Assembly (NCBI GenBank): GCA_041661865.1
Contig: JBAZTO010000002.1
Coordinates: forward strand, 62,001 to 126,000
From: JBAZTO01 sp041661865
Lineage (GTDB): Bacteria; Planctomycetota; Phycisphaerae; SM23-33
Reading direction: 5' to 3'
Length of the DNA: 64,000 nt
Numbering within the stretch: position 1 is the first letter of the stretch; each line of letters begins with the position of its first letter. Positions 15,723-23,523 of this stretch are shown piece after piece. The notes under the pieces were generated by a model, which saw nothing but the letters and a program-made list of their open reading frames with translations, searched no databases and was not told the origin of the DNA. The position numbers were made by a program, and so were the translations under genes.

Positions 15723-16511
15723 TCATCCTGCCGGGGTGGAATCGTTCACCTCGGTATTGAGTTTCATGGAAAGCTTGAACAGCGCGCTGGAGTGAATCTG
15801 GCTGACCCGGGCCTCGGTCAGTTCCAGCACGGCGGCGATTTCCTTCATGGTCAAGTCGCGCTCGTAGTAGAGCATCAGGACGTGCCGCTCCCGCTGGGGC
15901 AGGCCCATGATGGTCGCGGCGACCACCTCCATCAGTTCCTTGCGTTCAGCCTGGGCCATCGGCGAAGGCAGGCCGTCGAGGGGCAGGAGGTTGGACTCGC
16001 CCTGCTCTTCCGACAGCCCGTGGATGCACAGGAAGTGCTGGCGGCGTGCCGCGGCCAGGGTGCGATAAAGCTGGTCGAGCGGGATGCCCAGTTCGTCGGC
16101 CAGGGCCTCGTCGCTGGGCGCCTCGCCGGTGCGGTCCGACAGGCGGCGGTAGGCATTGCGGATCAGCCCCAACTGCTTGAGCGACTTGGGCGGCAGGAAC
16201 GTGCGGCTGCGAAGCTCGTCGATGACCGCGCCGCGGATGCGGATGTAGGCGTAGGTTCGGAACTCGGTGTCCTTGCGGCTGTCGAAGGCCTTGGCGGCCT
16301 TGACCAGCCCGAGCGTGCCGACGGAAATCAGGTCTTCCAGGTCGTCCTTGCTGGAGAAGTTGGAGGCGACCTTCTGAACGATGTGCCGCACCAGGGGGAG
16401 GTTGTCGAGGATCAGCCGCTCCTCCATCGCCTCCCGGCCGGTGCCGGCGTACATGGCCGCGGCCCGGGCGGCCAGGGGCTCTCCAGTGGTTGGACCGGCT
16501 TGCGAACTCAT
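15723..16511 (-). CDS. fliA: RNA polymerase sigma-28 factor FliA
   Basis: This 262-residue sigma factor of the FliA/WhiG group directs late flagellar transcription. Region 2 (LPLVRHIVQKVASNF, then DLISVGTLGLVKAAKAFDSRKDTEFRTYAYIRIRGAVIDELRS) and region 4 (LPQRERHVLMLYYERDLTMKEIAAVLELTEARVSQIHSSALFKL) are intact. The gene overlaps the upstream small membrane gene by ATGA. FlgM encoded about 2 kb downstream is its expected inhibitor. Sigma-28-like promoters are seen at flgM and, weakly, fliC. Confidence 0.96.
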   Translation of the reverse strand: MSSQAGPTTGEPLAARAAAMYAGTGREAMEERLILDNLPLVRHIVQKVASNFSSKDDLEDLISVGTLGLVKAAKAFDSRKDTEFRTYAYIRIRGAVIDELRSRTFLPPKSLKQLGLIRNAYRRLSDRTGEAPSDEALADELGIPLDQLYRTLAAARRQHFLCIHGLSEEQGESNLLPLDGLPSPMAQAERKELMEVVAATIMGLPQRERHVLMLYYERDLTMKEIAAVLELTEARVSQIHSSALFKLSMKLNTEVNDSTPAG

Positions 16512-16729
16512 TGTCCGTCCTTCCTACCAGGTGGGGTGGAACTTCGCACGGCGGCATCGACCAGAATGGCCAGCGCCACCTTCCCCGCCACCGACACCAC
16601 CCCGTACACGACCAGGGCCCCGACACTCGCGCGAATCGCGCAGTGCAGCATGCTCAGCCCGCTGCACCAGGCGGTAATGGCCAGCACGAAGAAGGCCAAG
16701 GCTGCGATTGTCGATGCCAACTGCTTCAT
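16508..16729 (-). CDS. Small membrane protein coupled to fliA
   Basis: This 73-residue protein has two hydrophobic segments (about 4-24 and 34-60) and a polar C-terminus. The stop overlaps the fliA start (ATGA), so translation is coupled. No family is recognised. The FlhF and FlhG genes that often occupy this position are absent. Confidence 0.6.
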   Translation of the reverse strand: MKQLASTIAALAFFVLAITAWCSGLSMLHCAIRASVGALVVYGVVSVAGKVALAILVDAAVRSSTPPGRKDGQ

Positions 16730-16739
16730 GGTTTATTCG

Positions 16740-16859
16740 TTCCAACAACATCCATCACAAAGGCCACCAAGAGCACGAAGACATTCATTGTTATTGCTCT
16801 TGCTCATAAGTCCGGCTTCGTGATCTTCGTGTCCTTTGTGATCTTTGTGACTGCTTTTG
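16740..16859. repeat. Inverted-repeat spacer between flhA and the fliA unit
   Basis: ATCACAAAG and AGCACGAAGAC near 16753-16782 are mirrored by CTTCGTGATCTTCGTG and TTTGTGATCTTTGTGAC at 16817-16851. The arms are made of short CACAAAG/CACGAAG units. No gene is seen. Confidence 0.55.
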
Positions 16860-18983
16860 TCAGGTGGCCAGCAGCATTTCCCTGCCGGCCGGCAGCGCGG
16901 GGGCCAGCGAGATCGTGCCCACCGACTCGATCTTGGTGCCCGCGACGATTTCGTCATAGGCCAGCACCGGCAACTGCGGGAACTGGCGGGAGACCATCAG
17001 CGAGACCTGCAGCCGCAGCGTCGCGTCGCACAGCAGAATAATATTTTCCGCCCCGCGCTCCGAGGCCGCCCGCCAGAGCTCGCCCAAGCGCCGGCAGATT
17101 TCCAGGGCCTGCTCAGGGGGCAAGGCCAGCGTGCCGCCCTCGCTGTCCTTGCGGAGGGCGTTTCGCAGCTCGTATTCCAGCGACGGCTCGAAGGTCAGCG
17201 CGGTGATCTTTCCGCCCCCGTCGACATTCTGCTCGGTGAGGGTCCGCAGCAGGGCCTTCCGCACGTGCTCGGTCAGGAGCACGGGGTCCTTGATCCTGCC
17301 GGCGTGGTCGCCCAGGGCCTCGAGGATTCGCGGCAGGTCGCGGATGGGGATGCGGTCCTTCAGCAGGTTCTGGAGCACACGGTGGAGCAGGCCCAATGAG
17401 ACATGCTCGCCCACGACGCTGCCCACCAGCGAGGGGTACTTGGAGCGGAGGCGGTCGACGAGTTTCTGAACGTCGTCGTGCGTGACCAGCTCGCCGGCGT
17501 GGCGTTTGAGGGTCTCGGCCATGTGCGTCACCAGCACCGACTCGGGGTCGACGACGGTGTAGCCGTTCATCTCAGCTTCTTCCTTCATGTCGGCCGGCAC
17601 CCACAGGGCGGGCAGGCCGAAGACCGGCTCGCGAGTGGCCACGCCCTTGACGGGCTTTCGCACCGCGCCGCCGTCCATGGCCAGCAGCATGTCCGGTTCG
17701 AGATTGCCGCTGGCGACGACGTGGTCGTGCAGGCGGATCTCGTAGCCGTTGGGGGCCAGGGCGACGTTGTCCCGCAGGCGAATCAGCGGCAGCAGGATGC
17801 CGTATTGCTGGGCGAACTTGCGGCGCAGCGGCGTGACGCGCGTCGAGAGGCTGCTCTTGCGGCGCGGGTCGATGGTCTTGATCAGCCGCACGCCCACCTG
17901 GAGGGAGACCTGGTCGCTGTCGAGCAGCTCATCCGGCGCCGCCTCGGGCTCCGTTTCGGGCTTGGGGGCCTCCTTGGCCTTGGCCACGCGCGCTTCCTGC
18001 CGCGACAGCGCCCGCACCAGCAAGGCCGTCCCGCCCGAGAGCACCAGGAACGGCAGCATGGGGAAGCCCGGAACAAAGGCCATGGCCGCGAAGAGGAAGG
18101 CCGCGATGCCCAGCGGCCGGCTGCGCGCCAGCAACTGACGCACCAGGTCCACGCTGAGGTTGGCCTTGGTGGAGGTCTTAGAGACCAGGAAGCCCGAGGC
18201 CGTCGAGATCAGCACGGCCGGGATCTGCGAGACCAGGCCGTCGCCGATGGCCAGGATCGCGTAGGTCTTGACCGACTCGGCCGGGGTCAGGCCGCGACTC
18301 ATGCCCACCACGAACCCGCCGACCAGGTTGACCGCCGCGATCAGCAGGCCGGCAATGGCGTCGCCGCGAATGAACTTGCTGGCGCCGTCCATCGCGCCGA
18401 AGAACTCGCTCTCGCGGACGATCTTCTCGCGACGGGCCTTGGCCTCGACATCGTTGATGGCGCCGGCGGACAGGTCCGCGTCGATGGCCATCTGCTTGCC
18501 GGGCATGGCATCGAGGTTGAAGCGGGCAGCCACCTCGCTGATTCGCTCGGAGCCCTTGGTGATGACCACGAACTGGATGACCACCAGGATCAGGAACACC
18601 ACCAGGCCGATGACCAGGTTGCCCCCGGCCACGAAATTGCCGAAGGTGTTGATGATCTGCCCGGCGCTGCCCTGAAGCAGGATCAGCCGCGTGGAGGCCA
18701 CGTTGAGCGAGAGTCGGAAGAGCGTCAGGAACAGCAGCAGCGACGGGAAGGAGGAAAACTCGATGGACTCGCGCGAGGAGAGCACCACGATCAGCGTGGC
18801 CAGGGAGATGGAGATGCTGGTGGCCAGGAGCATGTCCAGCAGGAACGTCGGCAGGGGAATCATCAGCGTGGCCAGCACGACGGCCAGGCCCAGCGCAAAG
18901 ACGATGTCGGTGTGGGCCAGCAGCTTGTTCATTGCCGGCGAGGCCATCGGCCCCATCGTCGATAATGTTTTGTCCTCAACCAT
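16860..18983 (-). CDS. flhA: Flagellar type III export gate protein FlhA
   Basis: The largest export-gate subunit, of 707 residues. The N-terminal half (about 25-330) contains the membrane helices and the conserved FHIPEP-type loop (FVVITKGSERISEVAARFNLDAMPGKQMAIDADLSAG). The C-terminal half (about 360-700) is the cytosolic ring domain that docks chaperone-substrate complexes. The start (MVEDKTLSTM) is 3 bp after flhB. The order fliO-P-Q-R-flhB-flhA is the usual export-gate block. Confidence 0.97.
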   Translation of the reverse strand: MVEDKTLSTMGPMASPAMNKLLAHTDIVFALGLAVVLATLMIPLPTFLLDMLLATSISISLATLIVVLSSRESIEFSSFPSLLLFLTLFRLSLNVASTRLILLQGSAGQIINTFGNFVAGGNLVIGLVVFLILVVIQFVVITKGSERISEVAARFNLDAMPGKQMAIDADLSAGAINDVEAKARREKIVRESEFFGAMDGASKFIRGDAIAGLLIAAVNLVGGFVVGMSRGLTPAESVKTYAILAIGDGLVSQIPAVLISTASGFLVSKTSTKANLSVDLVRQLLARSRPLGIAAFLFAAMAFVPGFPMLPFLVLSGGTALLVRALSRQEARVAKAKEAPKPETEPEAAPDELLDSDQVSLQVGVRLIKTIDPRRKSSLSTRVTPLRRKFAQQYGILLPLIRLRDNVALAPNGYEIRLHDHVVASGNLEPDMLLAMDGGAVRKPVKGVATREPVFGLPALWVPADMKEEAEMNGYTVVDPESVLVTHMAETLKRHAGELVTHDDVQKLVDRLRSKYPSLVGSVVGEHVSLGLLHRVLQNLLKDRIPIRDLPRILEALGDHAGRIKDPVLLTEHVRKALLRTLTEQNVDGGGKITALTFEPSLEYELRNALRKDSEGGTLALPPEQALEICRRLGELWRAASERGAENIILLCDATLRLQVSLMVSRQFPQLPVLAYDEIVAGTKIESVGTISLAPALPAGREMLLAT

Positions 18984-18986
18984 GCG

Positions 18987-20063
18987 TTACCGTGTTATCT
19001 GCCGCCGCCTCTTGAGGCGGTAAATCATGGCCAGCACTTCGGCCACGGCCACAAAGAGCGTTTCGGGCACGGGCTGGTCCAGTTCGACCGTCGCGTAGAG
19101 CATGCGGGCCAGCGGGGGCTTTTCGACGATGGCCACCCCGTTGGCCTGGGCGAGTTCCTTGATCTTCGCCGCCAGGAAGTCGGCGCCCTTGGCCACCACC
19201 ACCGGTGCAGCCATCTTGCCCGACTCGTAGCGAATGGCCACCGCCACGTGCGTGGGGTTGGTGATGACCACGTCGGCGGTCCGCACCTTCGAGAGCATGC
19301 GTTTCTTGGACAGGCTCATCATCATCGAACGCATGCGGCCTTTGACTTCCGAGGGCAGTTCGTGTTCCTCGTGCTCTTCCTTGGCCTCCTGGCGCGTCAT
19401 CATCAGGTCGCTGCGGTAGCGCCACCACTGGAAGATCCAGTCCGCCGCGGCAATGATCACCAGGAAGACGGTGATCCTGCCGGCCGCGCCCAGCACCAGC
19501 TGGCTCGTCGCGATGACGATCTGCTGAACGCCGCCGGACCCGATGACCAGGATTTCCTGGAGCCTGTCCTTGAGGTAGTTCCACACGATCACGCCGATGA
19601 CGACCATCTTGACAATCGCGATCACCAGGCCGGCCAATGATCTCAGCGAGAACAACGACCCCAGGCCCTTGAAGGGCGAAAGGTTCTCGAGCTTCAGGCT
19701 CAGGGCCTTGGTGGAGAAGTTCACCCCGCCCACCACCACGCTGCCCAGGATGCTCACGACGACGGCCGAGATGAAGAAGGGCATGAGGATCGACAGCATG
19801 GCCCAGCCCCGGCCGGTCAGGAGCGAGACGAAACTCCCTGACGACATCGGGCCGTGAAACTCGAAGCTCAAGCCCTGCTGCATCTGCCCGGCCATCCAGT
19901 GATAGGTGCCCGAACCGGCCAGGCCCAATGTCACCAGCATGATGGCGATCATCAGCGCCGAGGGCACTTCCTGGCTCTGGGCGACCTGGCCTTCGGCCCG
20001 GGCCCTGCGCAGGCGCTCCTCGGTCGGTTTCTCGGTCCGTTCTGACGCGGGCTTCTCGGCCAT
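18987..20063 (-). CDS. flhB: Flagellar export switch protein FlhB
   Basis: This 358-residue membrane protein controls the switch from rod/hook to filament export. Four transmembrane segments (about 33-205) are followed by the cytosolic domain containing the autocleavage motif NPTH (269-272), intact. The N-terminus has the typical SERTEKPTEERLRRARAEGQVAQSQEV segment. It sits between fliR and flhA. Cleavage at N269/P270 is expected from the family. Confidence 0.97.
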   Translation of the reverse strand: MAEKPASERTEKPTEERLRRARAEGQVAQSQEVPSALMIAIMLVTLGLAGSGTYHWMAGQMQQGLSFEFHGPMSSGSFVSLLTGRGWAMLSILMPFFISAVVVSILGSVVVGGVNFSTKALSLKLENLSPFKGLGSLFSLRSLAGLVIAIVKMVVIGVIVWNYLKDRLQEILVIGSGGVQQIVIATSQLVLGAAGRITVFLVIIAAADWIFQWWRYRSDLMMTRQEAKEEHEEHELPSEVKGRMRSMMMSLSKKRMLSKVRTADVVITNPTHVAVAIRYESGKMAAPVVVAKGADFLAAKIKELAQANGVAIVEKPPLARMLYATVELDQPVPETLFVAVAEVLAMIYRLKRRRQITR

Positions 20064-20078
20064 TGCTCGTGGTTATCC

Positions 20079-20831
20079 CTAACCGGTAAAGGCCCGGCTC
20101 ATCCAGGCGGCCAGGTCGGCGGTAAACTGTCCCATCAGCGGCATCATCGCGGCGGCCATCACCAGTCCCAGGGCCAGCCGCAGGGGGTAACTTTCCATCA
20201 GGATGTTCATGTCCGGCAGGATGCGGGAGAGGATGGCCAGCACCACGGCCAGGACCAGGAAGGCTGCCAGCGCCGGGGCCGCCAGCTTGAGCCCCAGCAG
20301 CAGCATCGCCGAGCCGGAGGTCACAATGGCCCGCGTCAGCATCGGCACATCCGGCATGCCGCCGGTGGGGAAGGCGGACTGGCTCCGGGCCAGGACCGAG
20401 ATCAGGAGCTGGAATCCCCCGCCGGCCAGGAACAGGATCGCAAAGACCGTCTCCAGGAAGGAGGCGATTGACTCGTTCTGTTCGCCGCTGACCGGATCGA
20501 TCGCTTCGGCGTCGCTCAGGCCCATCTGCTGGGCCAGGATCATCCCCCCCTGCTGCACGGCCATGTAAACCAGCCGCGCCACCAGGGCCAGCGCCAGGCC
20601 CACGATCACTTCCCCCACCACCATCAGGCCCGCCGTCAGGGGAGGAATTTCCAGGCCCAGGTTGATCGGGAAAACAATGTTGAAGAATACCGCCAGCAGC
20701 ATCGCCAGCCCCACCTTCACCACCGCCGGGACGGCCGGCGAACCCAGGATCGGCGCAGCGGCGATGAACGCCGACACCCGCGTCAGCCGCAGCACGAAAG
20801 GCAAAGCCAGGAACGCCCAAATGTCCATCAT
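20079..20831 (-). CDS. fliR: Flagellar export gate protein FliR
   Basis: This 250-residue, very hydrophobic protein is the FliR component of the helical FliPQR gate. FVLRLTRVSAFIAAAPILGSPAVPAVVKVGLA near the N-terminus is characteristic. The start overlaps the fliQ stop by one base (TGATG), with a second ATG right behind it. Confidence 0.96.
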   Translation of the reverse strand: MMDIWAFLALPFVLRLTRVSAFIAAAPILGSPAVPAVVKVGLAMLLAVFFNIVFPINLGLEIPPLTAGLMVVGEVIVGLALALVARLVYMAVQQGGMILAQQMGLSDAEAIDPVSGEQNESIASFLETVFAILFLAGGGFQLLISVLARSQSAFPTGGMPDVPMLTRAIVTSGSAMLLLGLKLAAPALAAFLVLAVVLAILSRILPDMNILMESYPLRLALGLVMAAAMMPLMGQFTADLAAWMSRAFTG

Positions 20832-21100
20832 CAGTGTCCAAGCATTCCGATCCGGTCGAAAATGTCACGCGTGTGCTTGAGGGCCACGGTCATCATCCAG
20901 TTGCCGCAGATCAGCAGCGTCACGCTGATGGCCACGATCTTGAGCACCAGGCCCATCGTCATGTCCTTGATGCTCGTGACGGCCTGCATCATCGAGGTGA
21001 GGAAGCCGACGATCAGCGCCGCCAGCAGCGCCGGGGCCGCCAGCATCAGCGTCGTCTGCATCGCGTCGCGACCGATGTGCAGGATGTAGTCAGGATCCAT
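20831..21100 (-). CDS. fliQ: Flagellar export gate protein FliQ
   Basis: This 89-residue protein has two transmembrane helices; the ALLAALIVGFLTSMMQAVTSIKDMTMGLVLKIVAI segment is diagnostic. It forms the outer ring of the FliPQR gate. It overlaps fliR by one base and is separated from fliP by a 205-bp repeat spacer. Confidence 0.96.
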   Translation of the reverse strand: MDPDYILHIGRDAMQTTLMLAAPALLAALIVGFLTSMMQAVTSIKDMTMGLVLKIVAISVTLLICGNWMMTVALKHTRDIFDRIGMLGH

Positions 21101-21115
21101 CTGTCACGCCCTGTG

Positions 21116-21300
21116 AAATGACGAATGACGAAGCCCGAATGTCGAATCAATGACGAATACCGAACGAGGGACAAGCGGCATCGGCATCGCTGCCAGGCCC
21201 AGGTCCTGCGCGGGGCCAATCAGAAGGCCGGTGCCGGCGGGCCTTGCCCCGGTTCGATCATTCGTCATTGTTTTGTCATTCGTCATTCGGATTTCGAGTT
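21116..21300. repeat. Inverted-repeat spacer between fliQ and fliP (TGACGAAT units)
   Basis: TGACGAATGACGAAG and related units at 21119-21158 are mirrored by ATTCGTCATTG and TCATTCGTCATTCGG at 21260-21290. This allows a long hairpin in the mRNA between two genes whose products must be made together. No coding sequence is seen. Confidence 0.65.
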
Positions 21301-21305
21301 TGGTT

Positions 21306-22178
21306 TCAATTGAAGCTCACCACCAGCGTCTTGGACAGCAGCGTCCAGCCGTCGACCAGCACGAACAGGATGATCTTGAAAGGCAGCGAGATCAGCGACG
21401 GCGGCAGCATCATCATGCCCGCGCTGAGCAGGATAGCCGAGATCACCAGGTCCACCAGCAGGAACGGGATGAACAGCAGGCAGCCCATCTCGAAGGCGGT
21501 GCGGAACTCGCTGACGGCGAAGGCCGGGATGGCCACATAGGAAGGCACCTGGGCGATCGTCTCGGGCTTGGTTCCCAGCCCGGCCAGGTCGACGAACATG
21601 GCCAGGTCGCTGCGGCGGGTCTGCTTGAGCATGAACTCCTTGAGCACCTCGTTGCCGCCGGTGCAGGCTGCATCGAACGACATGCTGTTCTTCAGGTAAG
21701 GCTGGAGGGCCTGCTGGTTGATCTTCGAGAAGGTCGGGGACATGGTGAAGAGCGTCAGGAACAGGGCTAGGCCCACCAGCGCGACCGTCGGCGGGATGCT
21801 CTGGGTGGTCAGGGCCCGGCGGACGAAGCCCAGGACAATAATGATGCGGGTGAAGCTGGTCATCATGACCAGCAGGCTGGGCAGCAGGGCCAGGACGGCG
21901 AAGACCACCGCCATCTTCACCGGGGCCGACCAGTCGCCGCCGGCGGAGGTCTTGCCGGCGCCGGTGGCCTTGTCGATGGCGCCGGTGATGTCGCTGATGT
22001 TGGGCAGGGAGGGGGCCGCGCTGGGCTGGGTGGCTGCGGGCTGCGCCTGGGCATGGGCCAGCGAGGCACCGCCCAGCACGACCAGCGTCATCGCGAGCAG
22101 CAATGCCCGCGGTCTTGCCGGGGCCGCCACGGAGGCGGCGCTGGGCCGGTGCGTCGAAAGTCTTGCCTGCTCAGCCAA
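21306..22178 (-). CDS. fliP: Flagellar export gate protein FliP
   Basis: This 290-residue protein has an N-terminal signal sequence (ALLLAMTLVVLGGASLAHAQA). It is followed by the conserved core (LLPSLLVMMTSFTRIIIVLGFVRRALTTQSIPPTVALVGLALFLTLFTM) and C-terminal membrane helices. It forms the gate pore with FliQ and FliR. The frame starts at TTG (22176-22178), with GGAGG about 13 bp away, so the start is less certain; a later ATG would shorten the signal sequence. Confidence 0.95.
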   Translation of the reverse strand: MAEQARLSTHRPSAASVAAPARPRALLLAMTLVVLGGASLAHAQAQPAATQPSAAPSLPNISDITGAIDKATGAGKTSAGGDWSAPVKMAVVFAVLALLPSLLVMMTSFTRIIIVLGFVRRALTTQSIPPTVALVGLALFLTLFTMSPTFSKINQQALQPYLKNSMSFDAACTGGNEVLKEFMLKQTRRSDLAMFVDLAGLGTKPETIAQVPSYVAIPAFAVSEFRTAFEMGCLLFIPFLLVDLVISAILLSAGMMMLPPSLISLPFKIILFVLVDGWTLLSKTLVVSFN

Positions 22179-22199
22179 CTTGGGTTTCTTGCCTCCGCA

Positions 22200-22634
22200 T
22201 CACGTTGCCCGCTCCGGGTTCTGCGAGTCCTCGGCCTGGTCGTCGTCGCCATACGCGCCGGTCACCTCAGCCAGCATGACGACGCCGCTGGGGGAGTCGC
22301 CGATCAGGATCTTCTTGCCGCCCACCTGCAACAGGTGCACGCTCCGCCGCGGACCGACGGCTGTGGTCTCCAGCACGCGGACGGTCTTGGCCTTGCCCAC
22401 GGGCCTGCCCATGCGCGGCAGGACCTTGCGAACCATCCACAGGGCTATGACGCCCAGGGCCAGGACCACCACCACCGATGCGAGCATCTGCCAGAGGATG
22501 CCCGCCCCCAAGGTCTCCGGGGCCGCAGGCAGCGGGGAATCGTTCAGGACGGGCAGGCTTTGGCCCAGCGCCGCCTGGGCGCAGGTCGCCACGGCCAGGG
22601 CTAGTACACGCGCAGTATGGGCAGGGACCGTCAT
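22200..22634 (-). CDS. fliO: Flagellar export gate assembly protein FliO
   Basis: This 144-residue protein has a signal-like N-terminus, a single transmembrane helix (about 52-70, WQMLASVVVVLALGVIALWMV) and a cytosolic FliO domain (VRVLETTAVGPRRSVHLLQVGGKKILIGDSPSGVVMLAEV). FliO helps assemble the FliP ring. A -24/-12 promoter immediately upstream predicts transcription starting at 22635, next to the ATG, so the mRNA would be essentially leaderless. It begins the fliO-P-Q-R-flhB-flhA block. Confidence 0.9.
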   Translation of the reverse strand: MTVPAHTARVLALAVATCAQAALGQSLPVLNDSPLPAAPETLGAGILWQMLASVVVVLALGVIALWMVRKVLPRMGRPVGKAKTVRVLETTAVGPRRSVHLLQVGGKKILIGDSPSGVVMLAEVTGAYGDDDQAEDSQNPERAT

Positions 22635-22645
22635 GCCCTACGACA

Positions 22646-22661
22646 TGCACGTGGCGTGCCA
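22646..22661 (-). promoter_or_regulatory. Sigma-54 promoter of fliO
   Basis: On the minus strand TGGCACG (22655-22661), 4 bp, then GTGCA (22646-22650) match TGGCACG-N4-TTGCA except for one base in the -12 element. The predicted start is 22635. Confidence 0.7.
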
Positions 22662-22798
22662 AAAGAAAAACCGGAATATTCAGGGAATGCGGGGATGCCC
22701 GCCCGGGGTCAGAGCAGGAAATTTGACATCACGTCGAGAAAATGAACACTTCTTTACGCCGAGGCGCTCAGAGGATATCCGTGCTGGAGCGATCATCT

Positions 22799-22855
22799 TT
22801 CGGTGGCACAGGCTTTCCAGCCTGTGCGTACGGCCTAGAAAGGCCGTGCCACCAA
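22799..22855. repeat. Double hairpin related to family A, between fliO and fliN
   Basis: The sequence starts with GGTGGCACAGGCT-TTCC-AGCCTGTGC and continues with a second stem GGCCT/AGGCC closing with GTGCCACC. The interior matches the element at 2346-2482, but its 25-bp terminal repeats are absent. The remaining spacer 22662-22878 has no gene. Confidence 0.65.
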
Positions 22856-22878
22856 CTCACATAATCTGCTGTGAAGGA

Positions 22879-23340
22879 CTAGTAGACCTTCGCCTCCTGG
22901 GACAAGATCTCGCTGATCCGCACGCCCAGTTGCTCACCCACGACCACCAGGTGCCCCTTGGCAAAGCACGTGCCGCGCATGAACAGCTCCACCGGTTCAC
23001 CTACCCGCTTGTCGAGCTTAATGACCGAGCCGGCGCCGACCTGGAGCAAGTCCTTGATCTGCAACTGAACCTCGCCCAGTTGGGCCTGCACCATGATGGG
23101 CGTATCCAGCAGGATGTCGATCTGGCCGGGGGCGCCATGGGTGCGGGCCTCGGGAACCTGGGGCAGTTGGGCCTCGTGGACCTCGACTCCTCCGGCGGCT
23201 GGGGCAGCCTGCGGGGCAACGTCAGAGACCGCGGCCTCGACAACCGGCGCAGCGGCCTGCGGCTCTGCCGCCTGCTCCGCCGGCGGATTGTCCGGGGCCT
23301 GCGCTGGGAGGGGATCCTGTGTTGCTACGGCACTGGCCAT
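22879..23340 (-). CDS. fliN: Flagellar switch protein FliN
   Basis: This 153-residue C-ring protein has an Ala/Pro/Glu-rich N-terminal half, probably flexible. The C-terminal SpoA domain (about 73-150, ILLDTPIMVQAQLGEVQLQIKDLLQVGAGSVIKLDKRVGEPVELFMRGTCFAKGHLVVVGEQLGVRISEIL) is canonical. It acts with FliM and FliG in rotation switching and export. It is set apart from fliM and fliO by repeat-containing spacers. Confidence 0.95.
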   Translation of the reverse strand: MASAVATQDPLPAQAPDNPPAEQAAEPQAAAPVVEAAVSDVAPQAAPAAGGVEVHEAQLPQVPEARTHGAPGQIDILLDTPIMVQAQLGEVQLQIKDLLQVGAGSVIKLDKRVGEPVELFMRGTCFAKGHLVVVGEQLGVRISEILSQEAKVY

Positions 23341-23391
23341 CGTGTGTTAGCCTTTCGACGTTATCGCGATCATCGAGCCATCCAGTCGCCG

Positions 23392-23523
23392 CTAGTGCCC
23401 TGTCACATCTGCTCCGGTAGGTGCCACGGCTGCGTCGTGTGTAGCCGTGCTTGACGTCGACACTGCTGCAAACACCGCAGCAGTGGCACCCGATCCATTG
23501 TTTCACGAGTCACAGGGCACTAG
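23392..23523. mobile_element. 132-bp TIR element, copy 2 (family B), overlapping fliM 3' end
   Basis: The ends CTAGTGCCCTGTCAC (23392-23406) and GTCACAGGGCACTAG (23509-23523) are inverted repeats. The length equals that of the copy at 4747-4878. The terminal CTAG supplies the fliM stop codon TAG (23520-23522), so insertion may have defined the present fliM C-terminus. Confidence 0.75.
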
